Shown: in pieces, positions 42,311 through 53,319 of the stretch
Numbering within the stretch: the stretch's first letter is position 1
Layout: each line of letters opens with the position of its first letter
Source of the DNA: Synechococcus sp. CS-1330
GTDB lineage: Bacteria; Cyanobacteriota; Cyanobacteriia; PCC-6307; Cyanobiaceae
NCBI GenBank assembly: GCA_025128025.1
Contig: JAHLYR010000010.1
Coordinates: 1-56,454, forward strand
DNA: 56,454 bases
Direction: 5' to 3'
The notes under the pieces: generated by a model
What the model saw: only the letters and a program-made list of their open reading frames with translations
Told to the model about the DNA's origin: nothing
Database searches by the model: none
Program-made: the position numbers and the translations under genes

Positions 42311-43279
42311 ATGAGCGCGAATGGCTACCGCGATTACTTCAGTGTGCTCGGGGTGGAGCGTGGCGCTGATGCCGACGCCATCAAGCGTGCCTTTCGGAAG
42401 CTGGCCCGTCAGTACCACCCGGACGTAAACCCCGGTGATGCGGGGGCTGAGGCCAAGTTCAAGGAGGTGAGCGAGGCCTATGAAGTGCTCTCCGATCCTG
42501 ATAAACGCCGGCGCTACGAGCAATTTGGCCAGTACTGGAGCCAGGCGGGCGGTGGCTCGGCCAGTGGCGGCGTTGACGTCGATTTCGGCCGCTATGGCAA
42601 CTTCGACGACTTCATCAACGACCTGCTAGGTCGTTTTGGCGGCCCCTCCCCCGGCGGCGCCCCGGGCGGTTTTGGTTTCAGTTCAGGCTTCCCTGGTGGC
42701 TTTGCTGGCGGCATGCCCGGCGGTGGCCGCAGCGCCCCGATCAATCTCGATGCCGAAGCCAGCATCAGCCTCTCCTTTGCCGATGCTTTCCGCGGCTCCG
42801 AGCGCACCTTAGCCGTCAACGACGAGCGGGTGCAGGTGCGCATCCCACCCGGTGTGAAGCATGGCAGTCGCCTGCGGCTCAAGGGCAAGGGCAACCTGCA
42901 GCCCGGCACCGGCCGCCGCGGCGACCTCTACCTCAACCTGCAGTTGCAGGAGCATTCGGTGTGGAAGCTCGATGGCGACCAGCTGCGAGCCGAGTTGCCC
43001 CTCAGCCTCGATGAATTGGCCCTCGGCGGTGAGGTGCGGGTGGCGACCCCCGACGGTGAGGCCACCGTGCAAGTACCCCCTGGCATGACCCTGGGCCGCA
43101 GCCTGCGGCTCAAGGGCAAGGGCTGGCCCCTCAAGGACGGCCGCGGCGACCTGCTGCTTACGCCGGTGCTCAAGTTGCCCGACCAGCTCAGCGCCGAGGA
43201 GCGCCAGCTGCTGGAGCAGTTGCGTGCCGCCCGCAGCGCCGATCCCCGCTCTGGCTGGATTCAGGCGGCCCGTCTCTAG
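42311..43279 (+). CDS. CbpA-type DnaJ co-chaperone
   Basis: From ATG 42311 (the frame opens at 42296) the product has 322 residues. The J domain [37 protein letters not shown] (residues 5-70) contains the HPD motif. A Gly/Phe-rich linker (about 75-145) follows, and two C-terminal substrate domains carry [21 protein letters not shown] and [19 protein letters not shown]. The Cys-rich zinc domain of DnaJ is absent, so it is the CbpA/DnaJ type II form that stimulates DnaK. HemB starts 25 bases after the stop. Confidence 0.92.
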   Translation: MSANGYRDYFSVLGVERGADADAIKRAFRKLARQYHPDVNPGDAGAEAKFKEVSEAYEVLSDPDKRRRYEQFGQYWSQAGGGSASGGVDVDFGRYGNFDDFINDLLGRFGGPSPGGAPGGFGFSSGFPGGFAGGMPGGGRSAPINLDAEASISLSFADAFRGSERTLAVNDERVQVRIPPGVKHGSRLRLKGKGNLQPGTGRRGDLYLNLQLQEHSVWKLDGDQLRAELPLSLDELALGGEVRVATPDGEATVQVPPGMTLGRSLRLKGKGWPLKDGRGDLLLTPVLKLPDQLSAEERQLLEQLRAARSADPRSGWIQAARL

Positions 43280-43304
43280 GATCCGCGCCAGCCAGGCCGT
43301 TTTC

Positions 43305-44306
43305 ATGGAGCTCACCTACCGTCCCCGCCGATTGCGCCGCACCCCGGCTTTGCGGGCGATGGTGCGGGAGCATCACCTAAGTGCTGCCGACTTTATTTAT
43401 CCGCTCTTCGTGCACGAAGGCGCCACCAACGAGCCAATTGGTGCCATGCCAGGAGCAATGCGCTGGAGCTTCGAAGGCTTGGTGCAGGAGGTGGGTCGCG
43501 CTTGGGACTTGGGCATCCGCTGTGTTGTGCTGTTTCCCAAGGTGGCCGATGGCCTTAAAACCGAAGACGGAGCCGAATGCTTCAACGAAGGTGGCCTGAT
43601 ACCCCGAGCCATTCGCCGGCTCAAGGAGGTCCACCCCGAGATGGCGATCATGACGGACGTGGCCCTCGATCCCTACTCCTGCGACGGCCATGACGGCATC
43701 GTTAGCGAGGAAGGGGTAGTGCTCAACGATGAAACGGTGGCGATCCTCTGCCGCCAGGCCGTTGCCCAAGCTCGGGCCGGGGCGGATCTAATTGGCCCCA
43801 GCGACATGATGGATGGACGAGTTGGGGCTATCCGTGAAGCCCTCGACGAGGAGGGATTTGAGCATATCGGCATTATTAGCTATACAGCTAAATATTCTTC
43901 TGCTTATTACGGTCCCTTCCGCGAAGCCCTTGATTCGGCGCCCCGGGTTGGCGCGGGGAAGCCAATTCCTAATGATAAATCAACCTATCAAATGGATCCG
44001 TCCAATGGACGTGAGGCGCTCACCGAAGCCCTGCTCGATGAACAGGAGGGTGCTGATATTTTGATGGTGAAGCCTGGCCTTGCCTACTTAGACATCATCT
44101 ATCGTCTGCGTGGCGAAACCGAGCTGCCAATTGCGGCTTACAACGTAAGCGGTGAATACGCCATGGTGAAAGCCGCCGCTGAAAAGGGCTGGATCGATGA
44201 GCGGGCCGTGGTGCTTGAAACCCTGCTTTGCTTTAAGCGGGCTGGGGCTAATTTGATCCTCACCTATCACGCCTGTGATGCTGCAAAGTGGCTGCGCCAG
44301 GGGTAA
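43305..44306 (+). CDS. hemB: Porphobilinogen synthase (HemB)
   Basis: The 333-residue enzyme condenses two 5-aminolevulinates on the way to haem, chlorophyll and bilins. The Schiff-base lysines lie in IISYTAKYSSAYYGPFREA and ADILMVKPGLAYLD. The metal segment DVALDPYSCDGHDGIV lacks the cysteine triad of zinc enzymes, which fits the Mg-dependent cyanobacterial/plant type. The length is normal. It follows dnaJ by 25 bases, and the membrane-protein gene after it overlaps its 3' end. The last third is lower in GC than the first. Confidence 0.96.
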   Translation: MELTYRPRRLRRTPALRAMVREHHLSAADFIYPLFVHEGATNEPIGAMPGAMRWSFEGLVQEVGRAWDLGIRCVVLFPKVADGLKTEDGAECFNEGGLIPRAIRRLKEVHPEMAIMTDVALDPYSCDGHDGIVSEEGVVLNDETVAILCRQAVAQARAGADLIGPSDMMDGRVGAIREALDEEGFEHIGIISYTAKYSSAYYGPFREALDSAPRVGAGKPIPNDKSTYQMDPSNGREALTEALLDEQEGADILMVKPGLAYLDIIYRLRGETELPIAAYNVSGEYAMVKAAAEKGWIDERAVVLETLLCFKRAGANLILTYHACDAAKWLRQG

Positions 44307-45267
44307 TTTTATTAATTCCCGATATTTTTGGATTTGGCCTTATTTGGCTACAGCTGCTTACATCGCTTTGATGACTGCACTGGCTAGGGCTAGTGGCATC
44401 AGTTATCTGTTGTTTCCAGAGCTTGGGGCGCTCGCCTCTGTTGTGTTTGTAGATCCTCTCAGTAGCTGGGCCCGTTCGCCCAAGCTCCTGGCCCTAACTC
44501 CGGTCTTAACTGCTGTGCCTGGAGTGCTGCTCACCCGCACCCTGCCCTATGGGCCCACCTCGCTGATATTGGATCTGGCGATTTGTTTGCTTGTGATCCG
44601 GGTTCTACGCTCGCCAGTCATTCCCGCAATTTCAGCCGGGTTATTGCCCCTAGTGCTGGGAATTACGAGTTTTTTGTACCCGGTGGCGATTCTGGTGGGC
44701 ACAGGCGGGCTGGCCCTAATCGTCATGCTTCGCACTCATTTGATGTCGCTGCCGGCTCGGGCCAAGAATTCCCCCTTGGTGCCAACTATCTCAACTTTGG
44801 TTGCTCCCAAGTCCTGGTTGCAAGGGGTTCCCTGGCTGCTGCCTTTGGCTGTTTTCTTGCTGGGAGCTCTGGTAATGGTTCAGCTGCTGGGGTCCCATCT
44901 GGTTTTGTATCCCCCTTTGCTGGTGATTGCCTGGGAGATGTTGGCTCATGCTGATGAGTGCCCCTGGCAAGGCCGTTCCTTAGCCGTGCTTGCTGTTACT
45001 GCTGGAGCGGCGGTGGCTGGAATTGTATTAGTGCTGGCTCTGGGGGTGAGTCCTTTGGCCGCATTTTTGGCTGTTTTGGTTACTGCTCTGTTGCTTAGGT
45101 TGGCTCGCCTTCGTTGTGCTCCGGCTTTCGGCTTAGCTCTGCTTCCCTTCGTAATTCCTGTCCCCACGCTCGCCTATCCCCTTCTCACCTTGGCTGGCAC
45201 CGCCTGGTTGATGTTGGTGGTGAAGCTCGATCAGATCCTCAAGATCCGGTTCTGTAACCCACAATGA
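44278..45267 (+). CDS. Multi-pass membrane protein of unknown function (HPP-like)
   Basis: The protein has about 329 residues and roughly eight hydrophobic segments. The stretch LLFPELGALASVVFVDPLSSWARSPKLLALTP resembles the HPP-family motif (a loop with Gly-Ala and Pro residues), which in cyanobacteria has been linked to nitrite transport, but the match is weak. The ATG at 44278 overlaps hemB by 29 bases; a start further in is possible. The base composition is lower in GC than the neighbours. It overlaps the VOC gene by 4 bases (ATGA). Confidence 0.6.
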   Translation: MLQSGCARGNFINSRYFWIWPYLATAAYIALMTALARASGISYLLFPELGALASVVFVDPLSSWARSPKLLALTPVLTAVPGVLLTRTLPYGPTSLILDLAICLLVIRVLRSPVIPAISAGLLPLVLGITSFLYPVAILVGTGGLALIVMLRTHLMSLPARAKNSPLVPTISTLVAPKSWLQGVPWLLPLAVFLLGALVMVQLLGSHLVLYPPLLVIAWEMLAHADECPWQGRSLAVLAVTAGAAVAGIVLVLALGVSPLAAFLAVLVTALLLRLARLRCAPAFGLALLPFVIPVPTLAYPLLTLAGTAWLMLVVKLDQILKIRFCNPQ

Positions 45268-45677
45268 ACTCACCCGGTTCAGTTGCCATGGTTCCTGCTG
45301 CTGTTCATCACCTTGGCCATGTGGCACTGCGGGTGCAGGACATGGAGCGGGCCAAGGCCTTCTATGTCTCCCTGGGCTTGCAGCTCTGCTGGGATGCCCC
45401 CGATTGGGCCTATTTGCAGTGGCCTGGGGCCGGCACGGGCTTAGCGCTGCTCAGCCCTAGTTACAAAGCTGCCGGGCCCCATTTTGCCTTCCATTTCCGC
45501 GACCGCTCAGAAGTGGATGCGGTGCACGCCCAGCTTGTGGCGGCCGGCTGCTCCTGCGGCCCGGTGCATGACCACCGTGATGGAACTGCCAGCTTCTATC
45601 TCCAAGATCCGGAAGGCAACTGGCTAGAGATGCTCTACGAGCCCCCTGGCGGCATCCCCTCCAACCTGCCCGGGTGA
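45264..45677 (+). CDS. VOC/glyoxalase-fold protein
   Basis: The 137-residue single VOC domain shows HHLGHVALRVQDMERAKAFYVSLGLQ at the N terminus and ASFYLQDPEGNWLEMLYEPPGG at the C terminus, giving the His...His/Glu metal set (H near 16, H near 71, E near 119). Reactions in the family range from glyoxalase and dioxygenase to thiol transfer; the substrate is unknown. Both ends overlap neighbours by 4 bases, placing it in an operon with the membrane protein and mutS2. Confidence 0.85.
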   Translation: MNSPGSVAMVPAAVHHLGHVALRVQDMERAKAFYVSLGLQLCWDAPDWAYLQWPGAGTGLALLSPSYKAAGPHFAFHFRDRSEVDAVHAQLVAAGCSCGPVHDHRDGTASFYLQDPEGNWLEMLYEPPGGIPSNLPG

Positions 45678-48112
45678 ACGACGTCACCGCCCCATTGGCC
45701 CCAATTCAGCAGGAGGCTCTGGAGCTGCTCGAGTGGCCGCGGCTCGCTGAGCAGCTGGCCAGCTTCGCCAGCACAGCTCCGGGCCGCTGTGCCTGCCTGG
45801 AGCTGGCCCTGCCCGCTTGCCTCGCTGCCAGCCGCAGCCTGCTCTCTGAAACCACCGAGCTGCTTGGCCTCGACGGGCTGCTGGAGGGGGGACTGAGTTT
45901 TCAGGGAGTTGCCGATATCGCGGCGCTGGTGAGCCTCTGCGCCAAGGGCGGCACGGCTCCGGGCGAGGAGTTGCTGGCCCTGGCCGCCACCCTGGCTGCG
46001 GCCCGCCGGCTGCGGCGCCAGATCGACGATCCCCAGCTGCGGCCTGTCTGTACGGCCCTGGTGGCCGAGCTGCGCACCCTGCCGGAGCTGGAGCAGCGGC
46101 TGCATTTTTGCCTTGAAGAGGGCGGCCGGGTGGCGGATCGGGCTAGTCCGCCCCTGGAGGAATTGCGGCGCCAGCTGCTTGGGGCTCGCTCAGATCGGCG
46201 TGATCGACTGCAGGAGCTGATGCGCCGCTGCGGCCCCATGCTCCAGGACACGGTGATCTCGGAGCGCAACTGCCGTCCCGTGCTGGCTGTGAAGGCTGGC
46301 GCTGCCGCTCAGTTGCCGGGGCTGGTGCACGACAGCTCGGCTTCGGGACAAACGGTGTTTATCGAACCCCAGGCGGTGATTGCCCTGGGCAATCGCATAC
46401 GCGACCTGGAGGGGCGCGAGCGGGACCTGGAGCGGGCCGTGCTGACGGCCCTGAGCGCCCAGGTGGGCGAGGAGGCTGAAGCTCTGGCAGCACTCCAGCA
46501 GGTGCTGGTGCGACTAGATGCCGGGGTGGCGCGGGCGCGCTACGGCCAATGGTTGGGGGCGGTACGCCCGGAGCTGGCAGACGACCCCAGCGCGCCCTTC
46601 GAGCTGCGTGAGCTGCGCCACCCCCTGCTGCTTTGGCAGCAGCGGCGTCAGGGAGGCCATGCGGTGGTGCCCGTGAGCCTGCTGGTGGCAGCGGAGTTGC
46701 GGGTGGTGGCGATCACGGGCCCCAACACCGGCGGCAAAACCGTGACCCTCAAAAGCGTCGGCTTGGCAGCTCTTATGGCTCGGGCGGGCCTGTTCCTGCC
46801 CTGCAGCGGCACGCCGCGGCTGCCCTGGTGCAGCCAGGTGCTGGCTGACATCGGCGATGAGCAATCGCTGCAACAAAACCTCTCCACCTTCAGCGGCCAC
46901 ATCCGCCGCATCGCCCGCATCCTCGAAGCTCTTCCCGGGTTTGGCGCGGCTGACGGCGCCTCCCTGGTGCTGCTCGATGAGGTGGGGGCTGGCACCGATC
47001 CCCTCGAGGGTTCGGCCCTGGCCACGGCCCTGCTCAAGCACCTGGCCGATCGGGCCCGGCTCACGATCGCTACTACCCACTTCGGTGAGCTCAAGGCCCT
47101 CAAATACGCCGATCCACGCTTCGAGAACGCTTCGGTGGCCTTCGATGTGGACACCCTCTCGCCCACTTACCGGCTGCAGTGGGGCATCCCGGGCCGCAGC
47201 AACGCCCTGGCGATTGCCCGCCGGCTGGGGCTGGGGGAGCCTGTGCTGGAGCTCGCCGCCGCCCAGCTGGAGCCCCTCGGCGAGGGCGAGGTGAACCAGG
47301 TGATTGCCGGCTTGGAAAATCAGCGTCAACGCCAGCAGGAGGCCGCCGAGGAGGCCGCCGCCCTACTGGCCCGCACCGAGCTGTTGCACGAGGAGTTGCT
47401 GCTGCGCTGGCAACAGCAGACCCAGCAGAGCGCCGAGCTACAGGAAAAGCGGCGCCAGCAGTTGGAGCGCTCGATTCGTCAGGGACAGAATGAGGTGAAG
47501 CGCATCATCAGGAGGCTGCGCCAGGGGCCTGATGGGGGGGCGGCCAGCAGCGCCGCCCTAGGTGAAACCGCCCGTCAGGCCGGCCAGCGGCTCAAATCGC
47601 TTGAGCAGCAGCACCGCCCCACCCCGGAGCGGCGCGAGCACCGGGGCTGGATGCCCGCCGTTGGCGACCGGGTGCGGCTTTTGTCGCTGGGCAAGGCCGC
47701 TGAGGTGCTTGCTATCGCCGATGACGGCCGGGAACTCACGGTGCGCTGTGGGGTGATGCGGTTGACCCTGGAGCTGGCCGGCATCGAGGGGCTGCATGGC
47801 GAAAAACCATCACCCCCTGAGGTGCGGGTGCAGGTGAAGGGACAGCGGGGGCTGGGGGGCCGGGGCCCGGATGTGCGCTCCGAGCGCAATACCGTTGATG
47901 TGCGCGGCCTGCGGGTGCATGAAGCCGAGGCCCAGCTTGAGGAGCGGCTGCGCGCCGCCAATGGCCCCGTATGGGTAATCCACGGTATCGGCACGGGCAA
48001 GCTCAAGCGCGGCCTGCGGGCCTGGTTGGCAACGGTGCCCTACGTGGAGCGGGTGAGTGACGCCGAGCAGGGCGACGGCGGAGCTGGCTGCAGTGTGATT
48101 TACGTGAAATAG
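45674..48112 (+). CDS. mutS2: MutS2 (ATPase with Smr nuclease domain)
   Basis: The 812-residue protein starts at GTG 45674. Its features are a coiled-coil/clamp region (to about 320), Walker A ITGPNTGGKTVTLKSVGLAAL, Walker B SLVLLDEVGAGTDPLEGSALAT, a helical linker rich in Gln/Arg/Glu and a C-terminal Smr domain with DVRGLRVHEAEAQLEERL and WVIHGIGTGKLKRGLRAWL. MutS2 suppresses recombination or rescues collided ribosomes; it does not do mismatch repair. The 3' end overlaps the convergent ATPase gene by 13 bases. Confidence 0.95.
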   Translation: MNDVTAPLAPIQQEALELLEWPRLAEQLASFASTAPGRCACLELALPACLAASRSLLSETTELLGLDGLLEGGLSFQGVADIAALVSLCAKGGTAPGEELLALAATLAAARRLRRQIDDPQLRPVCTALVAELRTLPELEQRLHFCLEEGGRVADRASPPLEELRRQLLGARSDRRDRLQELMRRCGPMLQDTVISERNCRPVLAVKAGAAAQLPGLVHDSSASGQTVFIEPQAVIALGNRIRDLEGRERDLERAVLTALSAQVGEEAEALAALQQVLVRLDAGVARARYGQWLGAVRPELADDPSAPFELRELRHPLLLWQQRRQGGHAVVPVSLLVAAELRVVAITGPNTGGKTVTLKSVGLAALMARAGLFLPCSGTPRLPWCSQVLADIGDEQSLQQNLSTFSGHIRRIARILEALPGFGAADGASLVLLDEVGAGTDPLEGSALATALLKHLADRARLTIATTHFGELKALKYADPRFENASVAFDVDTLSPTYRLQWGIPGRSNALAIARRLGLGEPVLELAAAQLEPLGEGEVNQVIAGLENQRQRQQEAAEEAAALLARTELLHEELLLRWQQQTQQSAELQEKRRQQLERSIRQGQNEVKRIIRRLRQGPDGGAASSAALGETARQAGQRLKSLEQQHRPTPERREHRGWMPAVGDRVRLLSLGKAAEVLAIADDGRELTVRCGVMRLTLELAGIEGLHGEKPSPPEVRVQVKGQRGLGGRGPDVRSERNTVDVRGLRVHEAEAQLEERLRAANGPVWVIHGIGTGKLKRGLRAWLATVPYVERVSDAEQGDGGAGCSVIYVK

Positions 48113-49326
48113 GGCAGGGTCGGCTCCAGGCTTGCAGGCTCAGGGGGCAGGGGCAGGGCTTCGCCGCTGGCGTCAAACAGGCGCCAGCCGCGGGGATCAA
48201 TATCGAGATGCAGGCTGGCCCCAGGCGGCAGGATTGTTTCAGGACTGACCCGCACCTGCACCAGATGACCGCCCTCATCCAGGCGGCAGGTGAGCAGTTG
48301 TTCGTTGCCCAGGGCTTCGCCATGGCTCACCTCGGCCCGCAGGTTGCGGTTGGTGGCGGGAGCTAGCTGGAAGTGCTCGGGCCGCAGTCCGCCAGTGAGC
48401 GCCTCGCCTGCCCTTGCTGCCAGCACCTCCGCCAGGGGACCCTCCACCGCCAGCTTGCGGCTGCCTAGCTGCACCTGGCCCGCGCCGATCGCGCTTACGG
48501 GCAGCAGATTCATGGGCGGGCTGCCGATGAACTGGGCTACAAACAAATTGGCGGGCCACTGGTAGAGCTGCATCGGTGTGCCGAGCTGCTGCAGCCTTCC
48601 GGCATTGAGCACGGCGATCCGGTGCCCCATGGTCATGGCCTCCACCTGGTCGTGGGTGACGTACAGGGTGGTGGTGCCCAGGCGTCGCTGCAGCTCAACG
48701 ATTTGGGTGCGGGTGCCGGTGCGCAGCTTGGCGTCGAGGTTGCTGAGCGGTTCATCCATCAGGAACACCGCCGGTGCCCGGGCGATGGCCCGGCCCAGGG
48801 CAACCCGCTGCTTCTGGCCGCCGGAAAGCTCCTTTGGCAGCCGATCAAGTAGCTGGTCGAGCTCCAGGGTTTCCGCTACCTCGGCGATGCGCTGGGCGAT
48901 GCGCTCCTCCCGCCGTGAGCGCAGCCACAAGGGCCCTGGCAGCCGCCTGGTGGCCAGGTGCAGGCTGTCTTGAAGCTGCTCAAGGGCCGTGCGGTTGCGG
49001 CTGCGGCGCAGGCCGAAGCCGATGTTGCCGGCCACCGTTAGATGGGGATAGAGCGCATAGCTCTGGAACACCATGGCCACGTCCCTTTGGGCTGGGCGCA
49101 GCGAGCTCACGGGCCGATTGCCCACGAAGATCTCCCCTTGGCTGGGCTGCTCTAGACCAGCCAGTAGACGCAGCAGGGTGCTTTTGCCGCAGCCAGAGGG
49201 CCCAACCAACACCAAAAATTCGCCGTCCTGAATCTGTAGATCCAGCTGGCGTAGCACCTGCACCTGATCACCACCGCGCCGGGGTGGGTAGGTCTTGCTG
49301 ACCTGCTGGAAGCGAACCTCTGCCAA
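48100..49326 (-). CDS. MalK/UgpC-type ABC transporter ATPase, orphan
   Basis: The 408-residue protein has Walker [19 protein letters not shown]-loop [13 protein letters not shown], signature [14 protein letters not shown], Walker [16 protein letters not shown] and a C-terminal TOBE-like regulatory domain (about 245-395). MalK-type ATPases serve sugar and glycerol-phosphate importers. An insertion of about 27 residues, basic and Arg-rich (within 107-140), interrupts the helical subdomain between Q-loop and signature. No permease or binding-protein gene is near. The start is a TTG. It is divergent from obg with 38 bases between starts. Confidence 0.9.
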   Translation of the reverse strand: MAEVRFQQVSKTYPPRRGGDQVQVLRQLDLQIQDGEFLVLVGPSGCGKSTLLRLLAGLEQPSQGEIFVGNRPVSSLRPAQRDVAMVFQSYALYPHLTVAGNIGFGLRRSRNRTALEQLQDSLHLATRRLPGPLWLRSRREERIAQRIAEVAETLELDQLLDRLPKELSGGQKQRVALGRAIARAPAVFLMDEPLSNLDAKLRTGTRTQIVELQRRLGTTTLYVTHDQVEAMTMGHRIAVLNAGRLQQLGTPMQLYQWPANLFVAQFIGSPPMNLLPVSAIGAGQVQLGSRKLAVEGPLAEVLAARAGEALTGGLRPEHFQLAPATNRNLRAEVSHGEALGNEQLLTCRLDEGGHLVQVRVSPETILPPGASLHLDIDPRGWRLFDASGEALPLPPEPASLEPTLPYFT

Positions 49327-49364
49327 GACGGGTCTTCAGACGGCGCGATCCTAGGTTTGTTCCA

Positions 49365-50375
49365 ATGCAATTCATCGATCAAGCCCGCGTAACGGTCAAG
49401 GCCGGCCGAGGCGGCGACGGAATCGTGGCGTTTCGCCGTGAGAAATATGTGCCAGCCGGCGGCCCTTCCGGCGGCGATGGCGGCCGTGGTGCCGACGTGC
49501 TGCTGGTGGCTGACGCCAACCTCCAGACCCTGCTGGATTTCAAGTACAAGCGGCAGTTTTTGGCGGTCGATGGTCGCCGGGGCGGGCCGAACCGCTGCAC
49601 CGGTGCCAGCGGTAACCAGCTGGTGATCAAGGTGCCCTGCGGCACGGTGGTGCGAGATGCCCGCACCTCAATTTTGCTAGGTGATCTCACCGATGCAGGT
49701 GAGGAGCTACTGGTGGCCTTTGGCGGCCGCGGCGGCCTGGGCAATGCCCACTACCTCAGCAACCGCAACCGGGCCCCGGAGAAGTTCACCGAGGGCAGGG
49801 AGGGAGAGGAGTGGCTGCTGCAGCTGGAGCTCAAGCTGCTTGCTGAAGTTGGCATCATCGGCTTGCCCAATGCCGGCAAGAGCACCCTGATTTCGGTGCT
49901 TTCGGCAGCTCGGCCCAAGATCGCCGATTACCCCTTCACCACCCTGGTGCCCAACCTCGGGGTGGTGCGCCGTCCCAGTGGTGATGGCACCGTCTTTGCC
50001 GACATTCCTGGTTTGATCGCTGGAGCGGCCCAGGGGGCAGGGCTGGGGCACGACTTCCTACGCCACATCGAGCGCACCCGGCTGCTGATCCACTTGATCG
50101 ATTCCAGCGCTGAGGATGTGGTCGCCGACCTGAACGTGGTCGAGGGGGAGCTCACGGCCTACGGCCATGGCCTCGATCAGAGGCCCCGCCTAGTGGTGCT
50201 CAACAAGATTGAATTGCTCGATCCAGCCAGCCTTGAAGAGCTGGTGGAGAAAGTGAGCCAGCAGGTGCAGGCCCGTGGTGGCTTGCCCGTTCTGGCTATT
50301 TCAGCTGCTGCCTCAAAAAATTTGCCGAAGCTGCTGGCCGCGGTGTGGCAGCAGCTCGGCATCGTTCAGCCCTAG
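49365..50375 (+). CDS. obg: Obg/CgtA GTPase
   Basis: The 336-residue protein has the glycine-rich Obg domain (residues 1-158, [32 protein letters not shown]) followed by the GTPase domain: [14 protein letters not shown] (G1), [11 protein letters not shown] (G2), [22 protein letters not shown] (G3) and LNKIEL (G4). It acts in 50S ribosome maturation and stringent-type control. It ends soon after the GTPase domain without the OCT extension, which is usual in cyanobacteria. Its stop region is duplicated just downstream. Confidence 0.96.
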   Translation: MQFIDQARVTVKAGRGGDGIVAFRREKYVPAGGPSGGDGGRGADVLLVADANLQTLLDFKYKRQFLAVDGRRGGPNRCTGASGNQLVIKVPCGTVVRDARTSILLGDLTDAGEELLVAFGGRGGLGNAHYLSNRNRAPEKFTEGREGEEWLLQLELKLLAEVGIIGLPNAGKSTLISVLSAARPKIADYPFTTLVPNLGVVRRPSGDGTVFADIPGLIAGAAQGAGLGHDFLRHIERTRLLIHLIDSSAEDVVADLNVVEGELTAYGHGLDQRPRLVVLNKIELLDPASLEELVEKVSQQVQARGGLPVLAISAAASKNLPKLLAAVWQQLGIVQP

Positions 50376-50407
50376 GCAATTCACTTTAGGCAGTTCAGCC
50401 CTAGGCA
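50364..50407. repeat. Direct repeat at the obg stop codon
   Basis: GTTCAGCCCTAGGCA occurs at 50364-50378, where it codes for the last Obg residues and stop, and again at 50393-50407. The period is 29 bases. It looks like a recent tandem duplication of the gene end. Confidence 0.85.
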
Positions 50408-50408
50408 T

Positions 50409-50627
50409 TCAGTCGTCGTAGACGCGGCACTCGGGGGCCGAAGGGTTCAGGTCACAGAACACTTCAAGCGGGGTGGGGTCGTGGCTGTCCTCGGGATGGT
50501 GGTCTTTGAACTCCTTGAGACCCTGGAGTTCTTCCTCCAAGTGGCGAACCTTGCCTAGGTCGCCAGCGGCCTTGGCGGCCTCGATCTCGCTTTGGTCCTT
50601 CTGGATGTGATCGTCGATGCTTTTCAT
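50409..50627 (-). CDS. CP12-like protein lacking the N-terminal cysteine pair
   Basis: From ATG 50627 the 72-residue product reads MKSIDDHIQKDQSEIEAA and ends PTPLEVFCDLNPSAPECRVYDD, the CP12 C terminus with C58 and C67. In CP12 this disulfide hairpin binds GAPDH, while a separate N-terminal pair and an AWDxVEEL core serve phosphoribulokinase. Neither the N-terminal cysteines nor that core is present here. It may bind GAPDH only or have another role. The frame stays open to 50795, adding a basic Arg/Ser-rich region, but the internal ATG fits the family better. Confidence 0.8.
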   Translation of the reverse strand: MKSIDDHIQKDQSEIEAAKAAGDLGKVRHLEEELQGLKEFKDHHPEDSHDPTPLEVFCDLNPSAPECRVYDD

Positions 50628-50791
50628 TCGGATACCGGCCACTAGAGACCGGAGCTCGTCGCCGCTCACCTTACGGGCGCCTGTTCTGGATCGTCGTCTC
50701 GAAGGCGCACTGCTAACTCTTTGAGCAGCACCAATGGCGCCGGGAGCTGAGCTTTGACGATGTGTTGGATTAACAACAATGTGCGCCCGTT

Positions 50792-52677
<1,886 letters not shown>

Positions 52678-52681
<4 letters not shown>

Positions 52682-53319
52682 AGTGCAGCCTCCCCAGCTG
52701 AGCCAGCTTGGCCTTTGAGGTAAGCAAACACGCTCTTGTCGCCCACATCAGCCGCGGCTGGCATGGGGAACTTGCGCAGGCACAGCACCAGCAAAAGCCC
52801 GCTCTCCAGGGCCAGCAGGGCCGTGATGATGGCTCCTGGCAGCAATCCGCTGAGGTGGCCCAGCAGGGCGATAGGCAGCAGCAGGGTCACGCCGATCGCC
52901 TCCGGTCGCCTGAAGCAGAAAAATTCCTTGAAGCCCACCCCCGCCAAGGCCGCGAAAAAGGGGCCAATGGCCAGGATCCAGAGGGGCTGGCTGGCCAGGG
53001 CCGGCAGCATGGCGCCTGGGCCGCTGCGGATCGCCAATGCCAGGCCCCCCAGGCAGCCCAGTAGCCAGAACAGCTGCAGGGCCTGGTGCAAGGGCACTAA
53101 GTAAATGTGAATCCAGCGCAGGGCTAGGCCCAGCCCCGCAGCCATCAGCAGCATCCAGGGCCAGAGCTGGTCGGCTCCCAGCTGCCGCCACTGCACTAGC
53201 AGGCCCGCTTGGCCAATGGCCACCGCCGTGAGGGCAAGGCGGTAGCCGAGCACCTCCCTCCGGTCGGTGGCGTCAATCGTGTAGGTGCCGTACACCCCTT
53301 CAAAGATCGGATCAGTCAT
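52678..53319 (-). CDS. DUF2301 multi-pass membrane protein
   Basis: From ATG 53319 the 213-residue product starts MTDPIFEGVYGTYTIDATDRREVLGYRLAL and has about six membrane helices. The signature-like WIHIYLVPLHQALQ and GFKEFFCFRRPEA match DUF2301, a cyanobacterial and proteobacterial family of unknown function. It overlaps the GST gene by 4 bases upstream and the ABC-F gene by 4 bases downstream. Confidence 0.82.
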
